Shown here: positions 1-8,182 of the stretch, in pieces
Layout: each line of letters starts with the position of its first letter
Position numbering within the stretch: position 1 is the first letter of the stretch
Assembly: GCF_014230145.1 (NCBI RefSeq)
Contig: NZ_JACHVC010000013.1
Location: forward strand, 806,001-870,000
DNA from: Pelagicoccus albus
GTDB taxonomy: Bacteria > Verrucomicrobiota > Verrucomicrobiia > Opitutales > Opitutaceae
Length of the DNA: 64,000 nucleotides
Reading direction: 5' to 3'
Made by a program: the position numbers and the translations under genes
The notes under the pieces: model-generated
Told to the model about the DNA's origin: nothing
Databases searched by the model: none
What the model saw: the letters and a program-made list of their open reading frames with translations, nothing else

Positions 1-506
1 AGCACGACCTCCATTCCCATCACGTAATCACGGGTAACACCATACTTGAGGCCGCGTAAACCTCCGGAGTTCTCCGCCACGTTTCCGCCAATAGTGCTTA
101 CCTTCATCGAGCCGGGATCTGGCGGATAAAAGAGCCCCGCCGACTCAGCGGTTTCGAAGATCTTTTGAGTCACTACACCCGATTCCGCGAACAGAGTCAG
201 ATTCGCCGTATCCAGCTCCAAGATACTGTCCATTCTTAGGAGGCAGAGAACAATACATCCCACCACCGGTACGCTGCCACCGCTTAAACCGGTGCCGCTT
301 CCGCGGGTCACGATTGGCGTCTTAAGTCCTTGGGCTAATTTGACCAATGCCGAAACCTCTTCGCTATTCGCAGGAAACACGACTGCCGCAGGACGCTGCT
401 TTAGAGTGGCTGTCCCATCGAAGCCATAGGGATAAACATCAGCTATCTTGGTCAGCACATTTTCTGTACCTACGATTTCCTTCAACCTCTTTTCTAACTC
501 GCTCAT
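1..506 (-). CDS. FAD-linked oxidase, glycolate oxidase GlcD-like (partial, 3' end off window)
   Basis: This is the N-terminal ~168 residues of an FAD-linked oxidase of the GlcD/lactate dehydrogenase type; the gene runs off the left edge. Read on the minus strand from the ATG at 506, it shows the FAD-binding PP-loop motif GSGTGLSGGSVP, then PPDPGSMK and IGGNVAENSGGLRGLKYG, which are diagnostic of the family. Such enzymes oxidise 2-hydroxy acids such as glycolate or D-lactate to 2-oxo acids, passing electrons from FAD to the respiratory chain. The start overlaps the stop of the upstream BASS transporter gene by four bases (ATGA), so the two are probably translationally coupled. In this cluster a glycolate oxidase would make sense: a RuBisCO-like transcarboxylase/hydrolase acting on 3-oxo-isoapionate 4-phosphate yields glycolate and 3-phosphoglycerate. 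The family call is firm; the substrate is inferred. Confidence 0.85.
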   Translation of the reverse strand, partial: MSELEKRLKEIVGTENVLTKIADVYPYGFDGTATLKQRPAAVVFPANSEEVSALVKLAQGLKTPIVTRGSGTGLSGGSVPVVGCIVLCLLRMDSILELDTANLTLFAESGVVTQKIFETAESAGLFYPPDPGSMKVSTIGGNVAENSGGLRGLKYGVTRDYVMGMEVV

Positions 507-1816
507 TTTTTATCACCCTCACCTTCTCTCGAAAGACCACTCCCGTCATCGACAGGATTACGACTCCAAATATTGGCCAAAATGGATCCTGAAATATTCA
601 TCCATGGACTGAATACGGCGGAAGCGAGGCCCACAGTCCCAAGCTTACCCATAGCTCCTGCCAGTCCGGAAGCCATTCCGCCATTCTGCAGCCCGACCTC
701 TAACGCCATGGCACGGGCTGAGTTTTTGTTCAGGCCGAGAGCTCTGCTAAACCAATACCCGAGAACATACCCAGAGGTATTATGAATCACCGCAGCGAGG
801 AGGAGCAGCAGCCCAACATTCATAAGATGATCCCGCCCCGCCGCTGTTGTGACCGTAGTGAAATACACAATACCAAACATAGAGGCGTATGGCATCCAGT
901 CTTGGACTTTCGGGCAAATTAGCCGAATAACATGATAAACGACCCCGAACACCACCGCTGCCGCAAAAAAGCCGATTATTCCGACCGAGGCTAAGGCGGG
1001 AGCTCCCAGGGTGTCCGCAAGCCAGTCCCAGCCCCCAAAAGCGATAAAAGCCAACCAAAGAGCACAAAGCAGGGCGAATCCTCTCACACGCAAAACCTGC
1101 GAAGAGGATGCTTTCATAAGGTAATCCGCCAAAAATGCGGATCCTATGGGGGCCAGCACGATCTTCACAATCGAAGTCATCATGCTGAGAAATTTAACCT
1201 CCACCATGGTCGAAGCATAAAACTGCATCAGTATAGGCGTCATCAGCGGAGCGGCAATCGTTGCCACGGCAGTCACCGTAACAGACAGGGTCAAATTCGC
1301 TCTGGCGATGTAGGCCATGACGTTTGATGCCAGACCACTCGAGCAAGAACCGATCAGGATAATTCCCGCCGCAATCTCGAGTGGAAAATCAAATACACGC
1401 GTCAGTAGCCATCCCATAGTGGGCATAATGGTAAACTGGCAAAGCAAGCCCACCAGCACGCCCTTGGGCGAGCGAGCGACGCCTTTGAAATCCCTCAAAC
1501 TCATCTGCGTCCCCATGCCAAACATCACAGACTGCACCACCACGAGGATGAGCCACTTGTTTCGCATATCGAATTCACCGACGTGCAAAAAGGTTTGCGG
1601 ATAAACCATCCCACCTACCACGGCCGTCACGATCCATGCCGTGTATTGGTAGCCGCTCAAAACAGGGATCGCCCCAATCCCAAAAGCGAAAAACACCGCC
1701 AACAAAAAGCCACAAGCGGAAGCAACCGACAATGGGAAAGCCTCGCCCAACGATGCCGCCAATCCGATGAGACAAGCGAGTGCACAGAGGAGACTTAGTT
1801 TTCGGGGTAATAACAT
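503..1816 (-). CDS. Bile acid:sodium symporter (BASS) family transporter
   Basis: A 437-residue polytopic membrane protein. After two to three N-terminal hydrophobic segments (residues 5-75) that are extra to the usual ~320-residue family length, it has the BASS core, including the signature GSCSSGLASNVMAYIARANL around residues 155-175 and a repeated-half pattern of about ten helices. BASS proteins are Na+-coupled importers of organic anions such as bile acids, pyruvate or other carboxylates. The gene lies 48 bp downstream of the racemase-like gene and overlaps the oxidase gene by ATGA. It therefore belongs to the acid-sugar part of the operon, and import of a sugar acid is a reasonable inference. 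The substrate cannot be read from the sequence. Confidence 0.85.
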   Translation of the reverse strand: MLLPRKLSLLCALACLIGLAASLGEAFPLSVASACGFLLAVFFAFGIGAIPVLSGYQYTAWIVTAVVGGMVYPQTFLHVGEFDMRNKWLILVVVQSVMFGMGTQMSLRDFKGVARSPKGVLVGLLCQFTIMPTMGWLLTRVFDFPLEIAAGIILIGSCSSGLASNVMAYIARANLTLSVTVTAVATIAAPLMTPILMQFYASTMVEVKFLSMMTSIVKIVLAPIGSAFLADYLMKASSSQVLRVRGFALLCALWLAFIAFGGWDWLADTLGAPALASVGIIGFFAAAVVFGVVYHVIRLICPKVQDWMPYASMFGIVYFTTVTTAAGRDHLMNVGLLLLLAAVIHNTSGYVLGYWFSRALGLNKNSARAMALEVGLQNGGMASGLAGAMGKLGTVGLASAVFSPWMNISGSILANIWSRNPVDDGSGLSREGEGDKK

Positions 1817-1864
1817 AGGTCTGTTTTTTAGGGGGCAAAGGGTTGGGGCAACGAGACTAGCGGA

Positions 1865-2530
1865 TCAGCTTCGCAAGATTTGGGACAAATACTCCATCGC
1901 GATGGGTGGACTGGCGAAGATGGGCGTCCTACGATCTTCCGGAGATAGCGTATCCACAACGCGTGCCATAGACGCTTGGGCCAGCAAGATCACGTCGACT
2001 TCTTTGGCGAGGGACTTCAGGGCATCGGCCACTTTCTGGTCATGGGTAGCCGCGTCGCCACTCATCAAGGCCTCAAACGCTCCCTCGCAAAGCGATTCTA
2101 CAAGCTCGATCTTTTTGCCAGCGATCGCGGCCCGACGAACCACAAGATCTGCAGTAGGTCCAAGTGTAGTCGGTAAAGTCGCGATCACTCCAATCCGCGT
2201 TCCTGCCGCCACGGCTTGATCGGCCATAGGCTGGTCGACGCGTAACACCGGCACGCCTGTCAATTCGGCCGCTGCTTCCACTGCCTTTCCAATCGAGGAA
2301 CAGGTTACCAGGATATAGTCAGCTCCCGCAGCAGCAGCAGATCCGACGTGCTCCACTACGCGACGGGCCGTCGCAGGGGTAAGTTCACCCTTGGCGATAA
2401 CATCTTTGATCAGGCTATCATCTGCGATGTTAAACGTATCCACAGAAGGAATATGTTTCTTACAGAGTTCCTGAAAAATGGGTACCAACGTTGCGGATGT
2501 ATGGACTAGGCCTAGCGTCTTCTTTTTCAT
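1865..2530 (-). CDS. Asp/Glu racemase superfamily protein with only one active-site Cys
   Basis: A 221-residue cytosolic protein of the aspartate/glutamate/hydantoin racemase superfamily. The N-terminal half has the glycine/alanine-rich ADYILVTCSSIGKAV segment with the first catalytic cysteine (Cys77). The second cysteine expected in the mirror position is absent: the segment reads ILLAQASM, with Ala in place of Cys. A classical two-base racemase mechanism is therefore unlikely; decarboxylases and isomerases of this fold also use one Cys. I chose the ATG at 2530, preceded by AAGGAA about six bases upstream, rather than the in-frame TTG at 2548 that overlaps the previous stop. The gene follows the DUF1537 kinase directly, so it probably acts on an acid-sugar intermediate of the same pathway. 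The function is unassigned. Confidence 0.8.
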   Translation of the reverse strand: MKKKTLGLVHTSATLVPIFQELCKKHIPSVDTFNIADDSLIKDVIAKGELTPATARRVVEHVGSAAAAGADYILVTCSSIGKAVEAAAELTGVPVLRVDQPMADQAVAAGTRIGVIATLPTTLGPTADLVVRRAAIAGKKIELVESLCEGAFEALMSGDAATHDQKVADALKSLAKEVDVILLAQASMARVVDTLSPEDRRTPIFASPPIAMEYLSQILRS

Positions 2531-2544
2531 AATTTCCTTTTCTC

Positions 2545-3927
2545 TCAAAGCGTTCCATTCGCCACCTGACCGAAGTAATTCTCCGCTCCAACTTGGCCTC
2601 CTTTGAAATTAATTTCAGCCCCATTCAAACAGGGATCCTGCGAATAAACTCGGCAAAGCGGAGCGCCGGGAGACAAAGGTGCAATCATTTCGACCGCTTC
2701 GATTCCCATTTGCCTCGCTGCGTAACTTGACGAATCTCCGCCAGCTAAGAGAACCCGCTTCAAGTTCGCTTCCGCGACACAGCGTTTCGCGATCTCACCT
2801 AATGCCTTGCCAAACAGTTTACCTGTCTGGCTTTTGAACGTTTCTAGAGTCATGCCGGATCGCAAAAACGCCTCTTGCGTGCGGGCAAGTCGTGCATCTT
2901 CTCCACCTCTTGCAGTATGAACAACTACCGGACTCCCAGAGCGAAGGCGAGCCACAGCTCCCTCGATCACACGGTCCTTCTCCGAGGTGGAATCCTCCGC
3001 ATTCGCAAGTCTGCTGGTATCGAGAGCGACTTCAGCAAAGCCATTCTCTAAAGCCCAATCTATCTGACCGCTTGTAACCGGCGAACAACTACCGGACACT
3101 ACTAGTAGATTCGTAACGGGATCCACCGCTGGAAACTGAGTTATCGGTACCAGAGAGCCGGAACGTTCCCACTCCCTTCCCAAAGCCATTTCCACGCCGG
3201 AGGAGCCCACGCTAAAGAGCGTGTCGCCTATCCTATCGGCTGCCCTCTCTAAAGCGCCACCGATCATACCGAGATGACTCTCGCTGAGCGTATCGATAAC
3301 AAGAACCTGCTCTCCTCCTCTTTCTTCGGAAAATTCAAACCCAGCCTCGAGTTCTGGGAAATCGACAACGCCAATTTCCAACTCGGTTTGCTGAGCCAAA
3401 TGCATAGCAAGGTTGGCCTCTTTCATAGGTGTTACCGGATGACGGCTAATCGACGGGTGACGATCCAAGCGGTAAACACGACCAGTGCTTCCGATCCCCA
3501 TTTTTGCATACAAATTGCCAAAGCTAACATAACGGCCTAAAGCCGGAGCCCCCACAACCACAGGGGTTAACTTGTTTTTGAATACACTTCTTCCGGTTTC
3601 GATTGCTCGTCCGATGTTTCCTATCTCCGGCGATGAATCGAAGGTGGAGCAAACCTTATAATGCAAATGCCGTGGCTCGAGTTTCTTCAATTCCGATAAA
3701 TCTGCCCGCAATCGCTGCTCCATCGGACCGGGAGCCATAGAGCGAGTAAGACCCGCTACGCCTACGGCATCCAAGTCTGGAAAACGCTGCAGCTGCTCAG
3801 GACTCGGAGGTTCGACAAAAAGAACCGCTCTCGCTCCGGCACGCGTTAGAAATTCAAGCGCGTCGGTCGAGCCTGTAAAGTCATCGGCATAGTAGACGAT
3901 CTTTAGTTTGGATTCTGCCTCAGGCAT
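2545..3927 (-). CDS. DUF1537-family acid-sugar kinase (candidate 3-oxo-isoapionate kinase)
   Basis: A 460-residue ATP-dependent kinase of the four-carbon acid sugar kinase family. The N-terminal domain has the hallmark ADDFTGS (residues 14-20) and YKVCSTFDSSPEIGNIGR (90-107), which bind the acid-sugar substrate. The C-terminal nucleotide-binding domain has LLVVSGSCSPVT and LAGGDSSSYAAR. Family members phosphorylate threonate, erythronate, tetronate derivatives and, as OiaK, 3-oxo-isoapionate. The gene starts 10 bp after the RuBisCO-like protein gene. That pairing (kinase plus RLP) is what the D-apiose/apionate route uses, where OiaK makes the substrate of the RLP. Family assignment is firm; the substrate is inferred from the neighbour. 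Confidence 0.88.
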   Translation of the reverse strand: MPEAESKLKIVYYADDFTGSTDALEFLTRAGARAVLFVEPPSPEQLQRFPDLDAVGVAGLTRSMAPGPMEQRLRADLSELKKLEPRHLHYKVCSTFDSSPEIGNIGRAIETGRSVFKNKLTPVVVGAPALGRYVSFGNLYAKMGIGSTGRVYRLDRHPSISRHPVTPMKEANLAMHLAQQTELEIGVVDFPELEAGFEFSEERGGEQVLVIDTLSESHLGMIGGALERAADRIGDTLFSVGSSGVEMALGREWERSGSLVPITQFPAVDPVTNLLVVSGSCSPVTSGQIDWALENGFAEVALDTSRLANAEDSTSEKDRVIEGAVARLRSGSPVVVHTARGGEDARLARTQEAFLRSGMTLETFKSQTGKLFGKALGEIAKRCVAEANLKRVLLAGGDSSSYAARQMGIEAVEMIAPLSPGAPLCRVYSQDPCLNGAEINFKGGQVGAENYFGQVANGTL

Positions 3928-3937
3928 AGGAACCGTC

Positions 3938-5188
3938 TCAGCCTAATTTGCCTCCAAACTTTTCAACCGAAGCCCCAAACTCTGGATACGCCTTGGCAGC
4001 CTCTTCCAAAGACTGACCGCCAACTGCCGCTAGCCAAGCTTGTTGCAAAGCCTTAACTCCACCGCTCGGCCCACCCGGGTGGGCCATGATGCCTCCCCCC
4101 GCCATGTAAAGCAGATCGACCGTTGGCACGCGTCGGTAGGTCTCGAACGCTTGTCCGCCCCATTGCCCCGAAGAGACAACCGGCAAAACGCTGTAGCCAC
4201 CGAGAAGCGGCTTGGAGCAGGCTTCCATGGAACGGGTTACGGAGTCGTCGCTCTCCCAGAACTTATTGGCAATCCCGTTTACGTGGATTTGGTCCACGCC
4301 CGCTAAGCGCCAAAGCTTCTGGTAAGCGGGAAACTCGATGCCCAACAGCGGATGCCTGTTCATCATTCCCCAGCCATTACGATGCCCATGGATCGCCAGC
4401 TGGCCAAGATCACAGATCTTCTTAGCGCCTGCAAGACCGACACTATTCAAACTGATCATGGCACAAGTGCCGCCCGCTTCTACGACCGCATCGTAGTTCC
4501 GCATCATTTGGTCCATCTCGTCGGACACGTTGAAAGCGTACATGATCTTCTTTCCGGTGCGTTCCGCGTGCTCGTTGATTACCGCCATGATGGCAGATAC
4601 GCGCTCCGCAAAAGGAGAATTCGCGGAGCTCGAAAGCAATTCATCATCCTTGATGAAGTCGATACCCGCTTCGACTAAAACCTTGACCAAGTCCGCGGTA
4701 TCGCTGGGTGAAAGCCCCACACTTGGCTTGATGATCGTGCCAATGAGGGGACGGTCATAAGCTCCTGTCAGTTTACGACACCCTTCCACTCCAAAGGCTG
4801 GCCCGCGGTATTGAGACCGAAACGAATCCGGCACCTCTATGTCCATCAGCTTTAAGCCAGTGAACTGAGTCAGCTCGTAAAGGTTTCCCTGCAGGGTAGA
4901 AACCATGGTCGGCAGATTGTATCCAAAATTTTCAATAGACCAAGAAACCCGTACCTTTGCACGGCGATAGGAATCGAAGCTAAGCTTCTCGCTCGGAATG
5001 CTTGGCCGATCTACCGTATCCAGTTCTTCAATAGCCTCGACTCTCGCCGCAAATCGAGTCTTAAGCTCCTCCGTTTCTCCGGGAACCGAGACGAAGGTGC
5101 CGGAAGATTGTTCCCCCGCTAAGGTGGCGGCAGCCTTTTCAAGCGGGTAAGGAGTCTCTATATAATAATCTGCAGTGACTCGCTCCAT
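3938..5188 (-). CDS. RuBisCO-like protein (form IV RLP), candidate OiaX/OiaT
   Basis: A 416-residue RuBisCO large-subunit homologue. Residues 1-125 form the small N-terminal domain and ~140-410 the TIM barrel. The catalytic core is retained: Lys154 in GTIIKPSVGLS, the carbamylation/Mg2+ motif KDDE at 180-183, HGHR at 267-270, the sugar-phosphate-binding SSG at 339-341 and GGGIMAHPGG at 364-373. Loop 6 reads GIANKFWES (305-313) instead of the GxVVGKLEG of true RuBisCO, so this is an RLP and not a CO2-fixing enzyme. In D-apiose catabolism, RLPs act as 3-oxo-isoapionate-4-phosphate decarboxylase (OiaX) or transcarboxylase/hydrolase (OiaT); another RLP class is the methionine-salvage enolase. Adjacent acid-sugar kinase and oxidase genes favour the former. 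The start codon shares a base with the rhamnosidase stop (TAATG), indicating coupling. Confidence 0.88.
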   Translation of the reverse strand: MERVTADYYIETPYPLEKAAATLAGEQSSGTFVSVPGETEELKTRFAARVEAIEELDTVDRPSIPSEKLSFDSYRRAKVRVSWSIENFGYNLPTMVSTLQGNLYELTQFTGLKLMDIEVPDSFRSQYRGPAFGVEGCRKLTGAYDRPLIGTIIKPSVGLSPSDTADLVKVLVEAGIDFIKDDELLSSSANSPFAERVSAIMAVINEHAERTGKKIMYAFNVSDEMDQMMRNYDAVVEAGGTCAMISLNSVGLAGAKKICDLGQLAIHGHRNGWGMMNRHPLLGIEFPAYQKLWRLAGVDQIHVNGIANKFWESDDSVTRSMEACSKPLLGGYSVLPVVSSGQWGGQAFETYRRVPTVDLLYMAGGGIMAHPGGPSGGVKALQQAWLAAVGGQSLEEAAKAYPEFGASVEKFGGKLG

Positions 5189-7929
5189 TAGGTCGCAACC
5201 TTTCCTGCTGCACGCATCGCGGACCGTTGAACCGAAATCTGGTAGCTACCAGACACCGCTTCATAAAGAAGCCAGCCGTCTCGCTTTTCTAGCAAATCGA
5301 GTCCCTCGGATTCCACTGTTTCCTCCTCAGCTGCTGGTACCCAAACCGTTGCGCTCGCGTTGGCGGGAATCGTGAAATCCCAATTCCAAGTTTCATCGGA
5401 TAAACGCCACGAGCTCTTATACAGACCGTTAACACTTCGGTAGCTCGCCTCGACCCAATCAAGCCCTTGGCAAGGATACGGCTTAAGCTTCGCTTTGGAA
5501 AAGCCGCATGCAGTGTGATCCAATTCTATGCCGGCTACATGGCTGTACAACCACTCTCCCACCGAACCGAGCGAGTAGTGGTTAAAGGAATTCATGGTCG
5601 GTTCGAAAAACCCATCCTCCTCTGTCCAGCCATTCCAACGTTCCCAGATGGTGGTGGCTCCATGCTTTACTGGATACAGCCACGAGGGATAGGTGTCCTG
5701 CAGAAGTAGTTTGTAGGCGACCTCTGGATACCCTGCTTCGGTCAGCACTGGATTTAGGAAACGGATTCCCACAAATCCAGTACTCAGATGCCAATCGAGC
5801 TTGTAAATATTCTCTACCAGGCGAGCCGCAGCCGCGTCTCTTAGCTCCTCCGGCAAGAGGTTCATAGCGAGGGCAAGCAGATAGGCAGTCTGCGTTTCCA
5901 CCGTCATGCTTCCATCCTCGTTTACGAACTCGGATTGGAAAGCGGCTTTTACCTTTTCGAAGGTTTCCTCAAATCGCTCCGCTTCCGCATTCTTTCCAAG
6001 CGAACGAGCCATCTCCGCCATCATCGCCGCATCGCTGGCCCAATAAGCGGTGGCCAAAAGGTTCTTCATGGGAGAATGGGTACGAAATTCGCGATCCGAG
6101 GGAATGCACAGCCAATCGCCGTAATTGTTTCGCAGATCGTTCAGGCGCAAATAGTTGGGATTCGTTCGCTCGAGGTAATCCAACCACGCGGTCATCGCCT
6201 GCCAATGCGATTCAACCATACGGGTGTCGCCGTAAACACGCCAAATGGTATGAGGGATTATGATACCGGCATCCGCCCAAGCGGCTCCCCCGATCAGGTC
6301 GTCGAGGCCGATAAAATTCTCTCCTTCCCGCAAACGCGGAGCGGTGTCGGGAAAGATCCCCTCCTCGGTCTGGGCGTCTTCGACATCCACCATCCACTTG
6401 GTGAAGAAGCCAGCCACGTCCATATTGTAGGTCGCGGTACGCAGGAAGATTTGCGCATCGCCCATCCAGCCGAGGCGTTCATCTCTCTGAGGACAGTCGG
6501 TCGGAACCGATAGAAAATTGTCCTTCTGAGACCATAGCCCGTTTTTCCAGAGCCTCGTCACATCTGGGTTCGAGCACTTGAACTCTCCTGCCGGAGGCGT
6601 TCCGGAATGTATCACGCAAGCGGTTACGCAGCTACCCTCCTCAGGCTCGGCTAAGCCAGTCACTTCAATATACTGGAAGCCATGGAAGGTAAAGCGTGGT
6701 TGCCAAAGCTCTTCGCCGTCGCCTTTGCAAATATAAACATCGGTCGACTTCGCCAAACGGAGGTTTTCCGTGTAGAGCGTCCCGTCTGGTTTGAGTTTTT
6801 CTCCAAAACGGATCTGGATCCGAGTCCCTCTTGGTTGGCGGACCTTCAGTCGCGCCCAACCTGAAATGTTTTGCCCAATGTCGAAGATGAATACGCCGGG
6901 CTCTATCTCATTCTTGGATAGAGGTTCGATCGTTTCAATAATCCGAACTGGCTCAGAACGCTGAGAGCAGAGCTCTACTGCGGGTGTCTCTACTTCAAGA
7001 GAAGAAAGCCAGCCGGCATCATCAAAATCCGGAAGACTCCATCCATCATGCTCTCGCCGGGCGTCGTAGCTTTCGCCCATCATAAAATCGGAACTCAGAA
7101 TCGGACCTGTTTCGCAACGCCAGGTCGAATCGGTACAAATCGTTTCAACCTTGCCACCTTCGTATTCGATTTCCAACTGCGCCGAAAAACTATTCTGCAA
7201 ATCTCCGTAACGAGCTCGGGTTTCCTGCCAACCAACATAGCCACTCCACCAACCATCTCCCAAAATGACGCCAATCGCGGATTGTCCGGCGCCCGAGATG
7301 AGATCAGTCACATCGTAAGTTCGGCAGTGGATGCGGGTATCGTAATCCGTCCATTCGGGAGCAAGCAGATCTTTCCCCACCCTTTTTCCGTCGAGCTCTA
7401 CTTCTACCAGACCTCGAGCAGTCACGTAGAGCGTAGCCCTAGCGGGAGCGCCATTTACCGGAAAGCTCTTGCGAAACTGGGTCGGCGTTCCGCAATCCTT
7501 GAGAGTTGGAACTGTCGCTTCCTCATCCCGTTCGATCACTTCAGGGTCCGCTGCTATCCATTTAGACAACCATGCCTCTTTTCCCAATAGTCCCATCGTC
7601 CACATCGCAACCGGCGAAATGTGAGAATGCCCTAGCTCATCCTCTACCAGGACTCTCCAAAAACAACGATCACGTGAACCGAGAGCCTTTCCCTCGTATT
7701 CAATCTGGGAGACAACTTCGCTCTGTACAGTGCCACTATCCCATAGGTCCGCAGTCACAAGCTCTAAAGCCTCTTCAGTGGAGGCGACTTGAATACGTCG
7801 GCTGACTTGCTTAGCGCCCCTGCGACCACATTCCAGCGTGTAACTGAGACGAGGCTTTCGTTCATCCAAACCTAGTGGGTTGGACAGGTATTCACAACGA
7901 AGATTGTCGATTCTGAAGCCAGATGACAT
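5188..7929 (-). CDS. GH78 alpha-L-rhamnosidase (cytoplasmic)
   Basis: A 913-residue glycoside hydrolase of family 78. It begins with a rhamnosidase N-terminal beta-sandwich (about 1-110) and further beta domains, including GDGWWSGYVGW near 225. The (alpha/alpha)6 catalytic barrel follows with DCPQRDERLGW at 478-488 (putative general acid Glu485) and TTIWERWNGW around 759-768 (putative base Glu763), then a C-terminal beta-sandwich. No signal peptide is visible, so it should act in the cytoplasm on imported oligosaccharides or glycosides. It removes alpha-L-rhamnose from pectic side chains or plant glycosides by inversion. It is preceded in the operon by the permease and 58-aa membrane protein and followed with 1-bp overlap by the RLP gene. 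Other GH78 members act in RG-II breakdown. Confidence 0.9.
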   Translation of the reverse strand: MSSGFRIDNLRCEYLSNPLGLDERKPRLSYTLECGRRGAKQVSRRIQVASTEEALELVTADLWDSGTVQSEVVSQIEYEGKALGSRDRCFWRVLVEDELGHSHISPVAMWTMGLLGKEAWLSKWIAADPEVIERDEEATVPTLKDCGTPTQFRKSFPVNGAPARATLYVTARGLVEVELDGKRVGKDLLAPEWTDYDTRIHCRTYDVTDLISGAGQSAIGVILGDGWWSGYVGWQETRARYGDLQNSFSAQLEIEYEGGKVETICTDSTWRCETGPILSSDFMMGESYDARREHDGWSLPDFDDAGWLSSLEVETPAVELCSQRSEPVRIIETIEPLSKNEIEPGVFIFDIGQNISGWARLKVRQPRGTRIQIRFGEKLKPDGTLYTENLRLAKSTDVYICKGDGEELWQPRFTFHGFQYIEVTGLAEPEEGSCVTACVIHSGTPPAGEFKCSNPDVTRLWKNGLWSQKDNFLSVPTDCPQRDERLGWMGDAQIFLRTATYNMDVAGFFTKWMVDVEDAQTEEGIFPDTAPRLREGENFIGLDDLIGGAAWADAGIIIPHTIWRVYGDTRMVESHWQAMTAWLDYLERTNPNYLRLNDLRNNYGDWLCIPSDREFRTHSPMKNLLATAYWASDAAMMAEMARSLGKNAEAERFEETFEKVKAAFQSEFVNEDGSMTVETQTAYLLALAMNLLPEELRDAAAARLVENIYKLDWHLSTGFVGIRFLNPVLTEAGYPEVAYKLLLQDTYPSWLYPVKHGATTIWERWNGWTEEDGFFEPTMNSFNHYSLGSVGEWLYSHVAGIELDHTACGFSKAKLKPYPCQGLDWVEASYRSVNGLYKSSWRLSDETWNWDFTIPANASATVWVPAAEEETVESEGLDLLEKRDGWLLYEAVSGSYQISVQRSAMRAAGKVAT

Positions 7930-8000
7930 AGGGTAAGAGGTGATTCAGTAATTGGATTTAGACGGTCCGAGGCAGTCGTTCCTCAAAGATCAACAGAACT

Positions 8001-8177
8001 CTATTCTTCGTGAGCATCAGGCTTAACCCAAAGGATTGCCGTGGAGAACCATAGCACCATGCCAACAGCCATGAATATGTAATGAGTTTCGGTTTCCATA
8101 ACCCCCGAATAAACTAAAATAGCGGGCAGCACCGAAAGAGTGAGTCCTAAGTACGATACGATTTTTAAAAGATTCAT
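8001..8177 (-). CDS. 58-residue two-helix membrane protein, transporter partner
   Basis: A small protein of 58 residues, with two predicted membrane helices (about residues 5-25 and 33-51) and a short charged tail ending in DAHEE. I start it at the ATG at 8177, five bases after the stop of the NCS1 permease gene; the longer open frame upstream only reads through the permease in another frame. Tiny membrane proteins tightly coupled to a secondary transporter often act as accessory or assembly subunits, as DUF485-type partners do for solute:sodium symporters. I do not recognise a named family. Tight spacing and hydrophobicity support a real gene. Confidence 0.6.
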   Translation of the reverse strand: MNLLKIVSYLGLTLSVLPAILVYSGVMETETHYIFMAVGMVLWFSTAILWVKPDAHEE

Positions 8178-8182
8178 AGGGA

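Noticed and set aside
3938-5188. True CO2-fixing RuBisCO
   Set aside because: Loop 6 differs from functional RuBisCO, no small subunit or phosphoribulokinase is present, and the length and context fit a form IV RLP.
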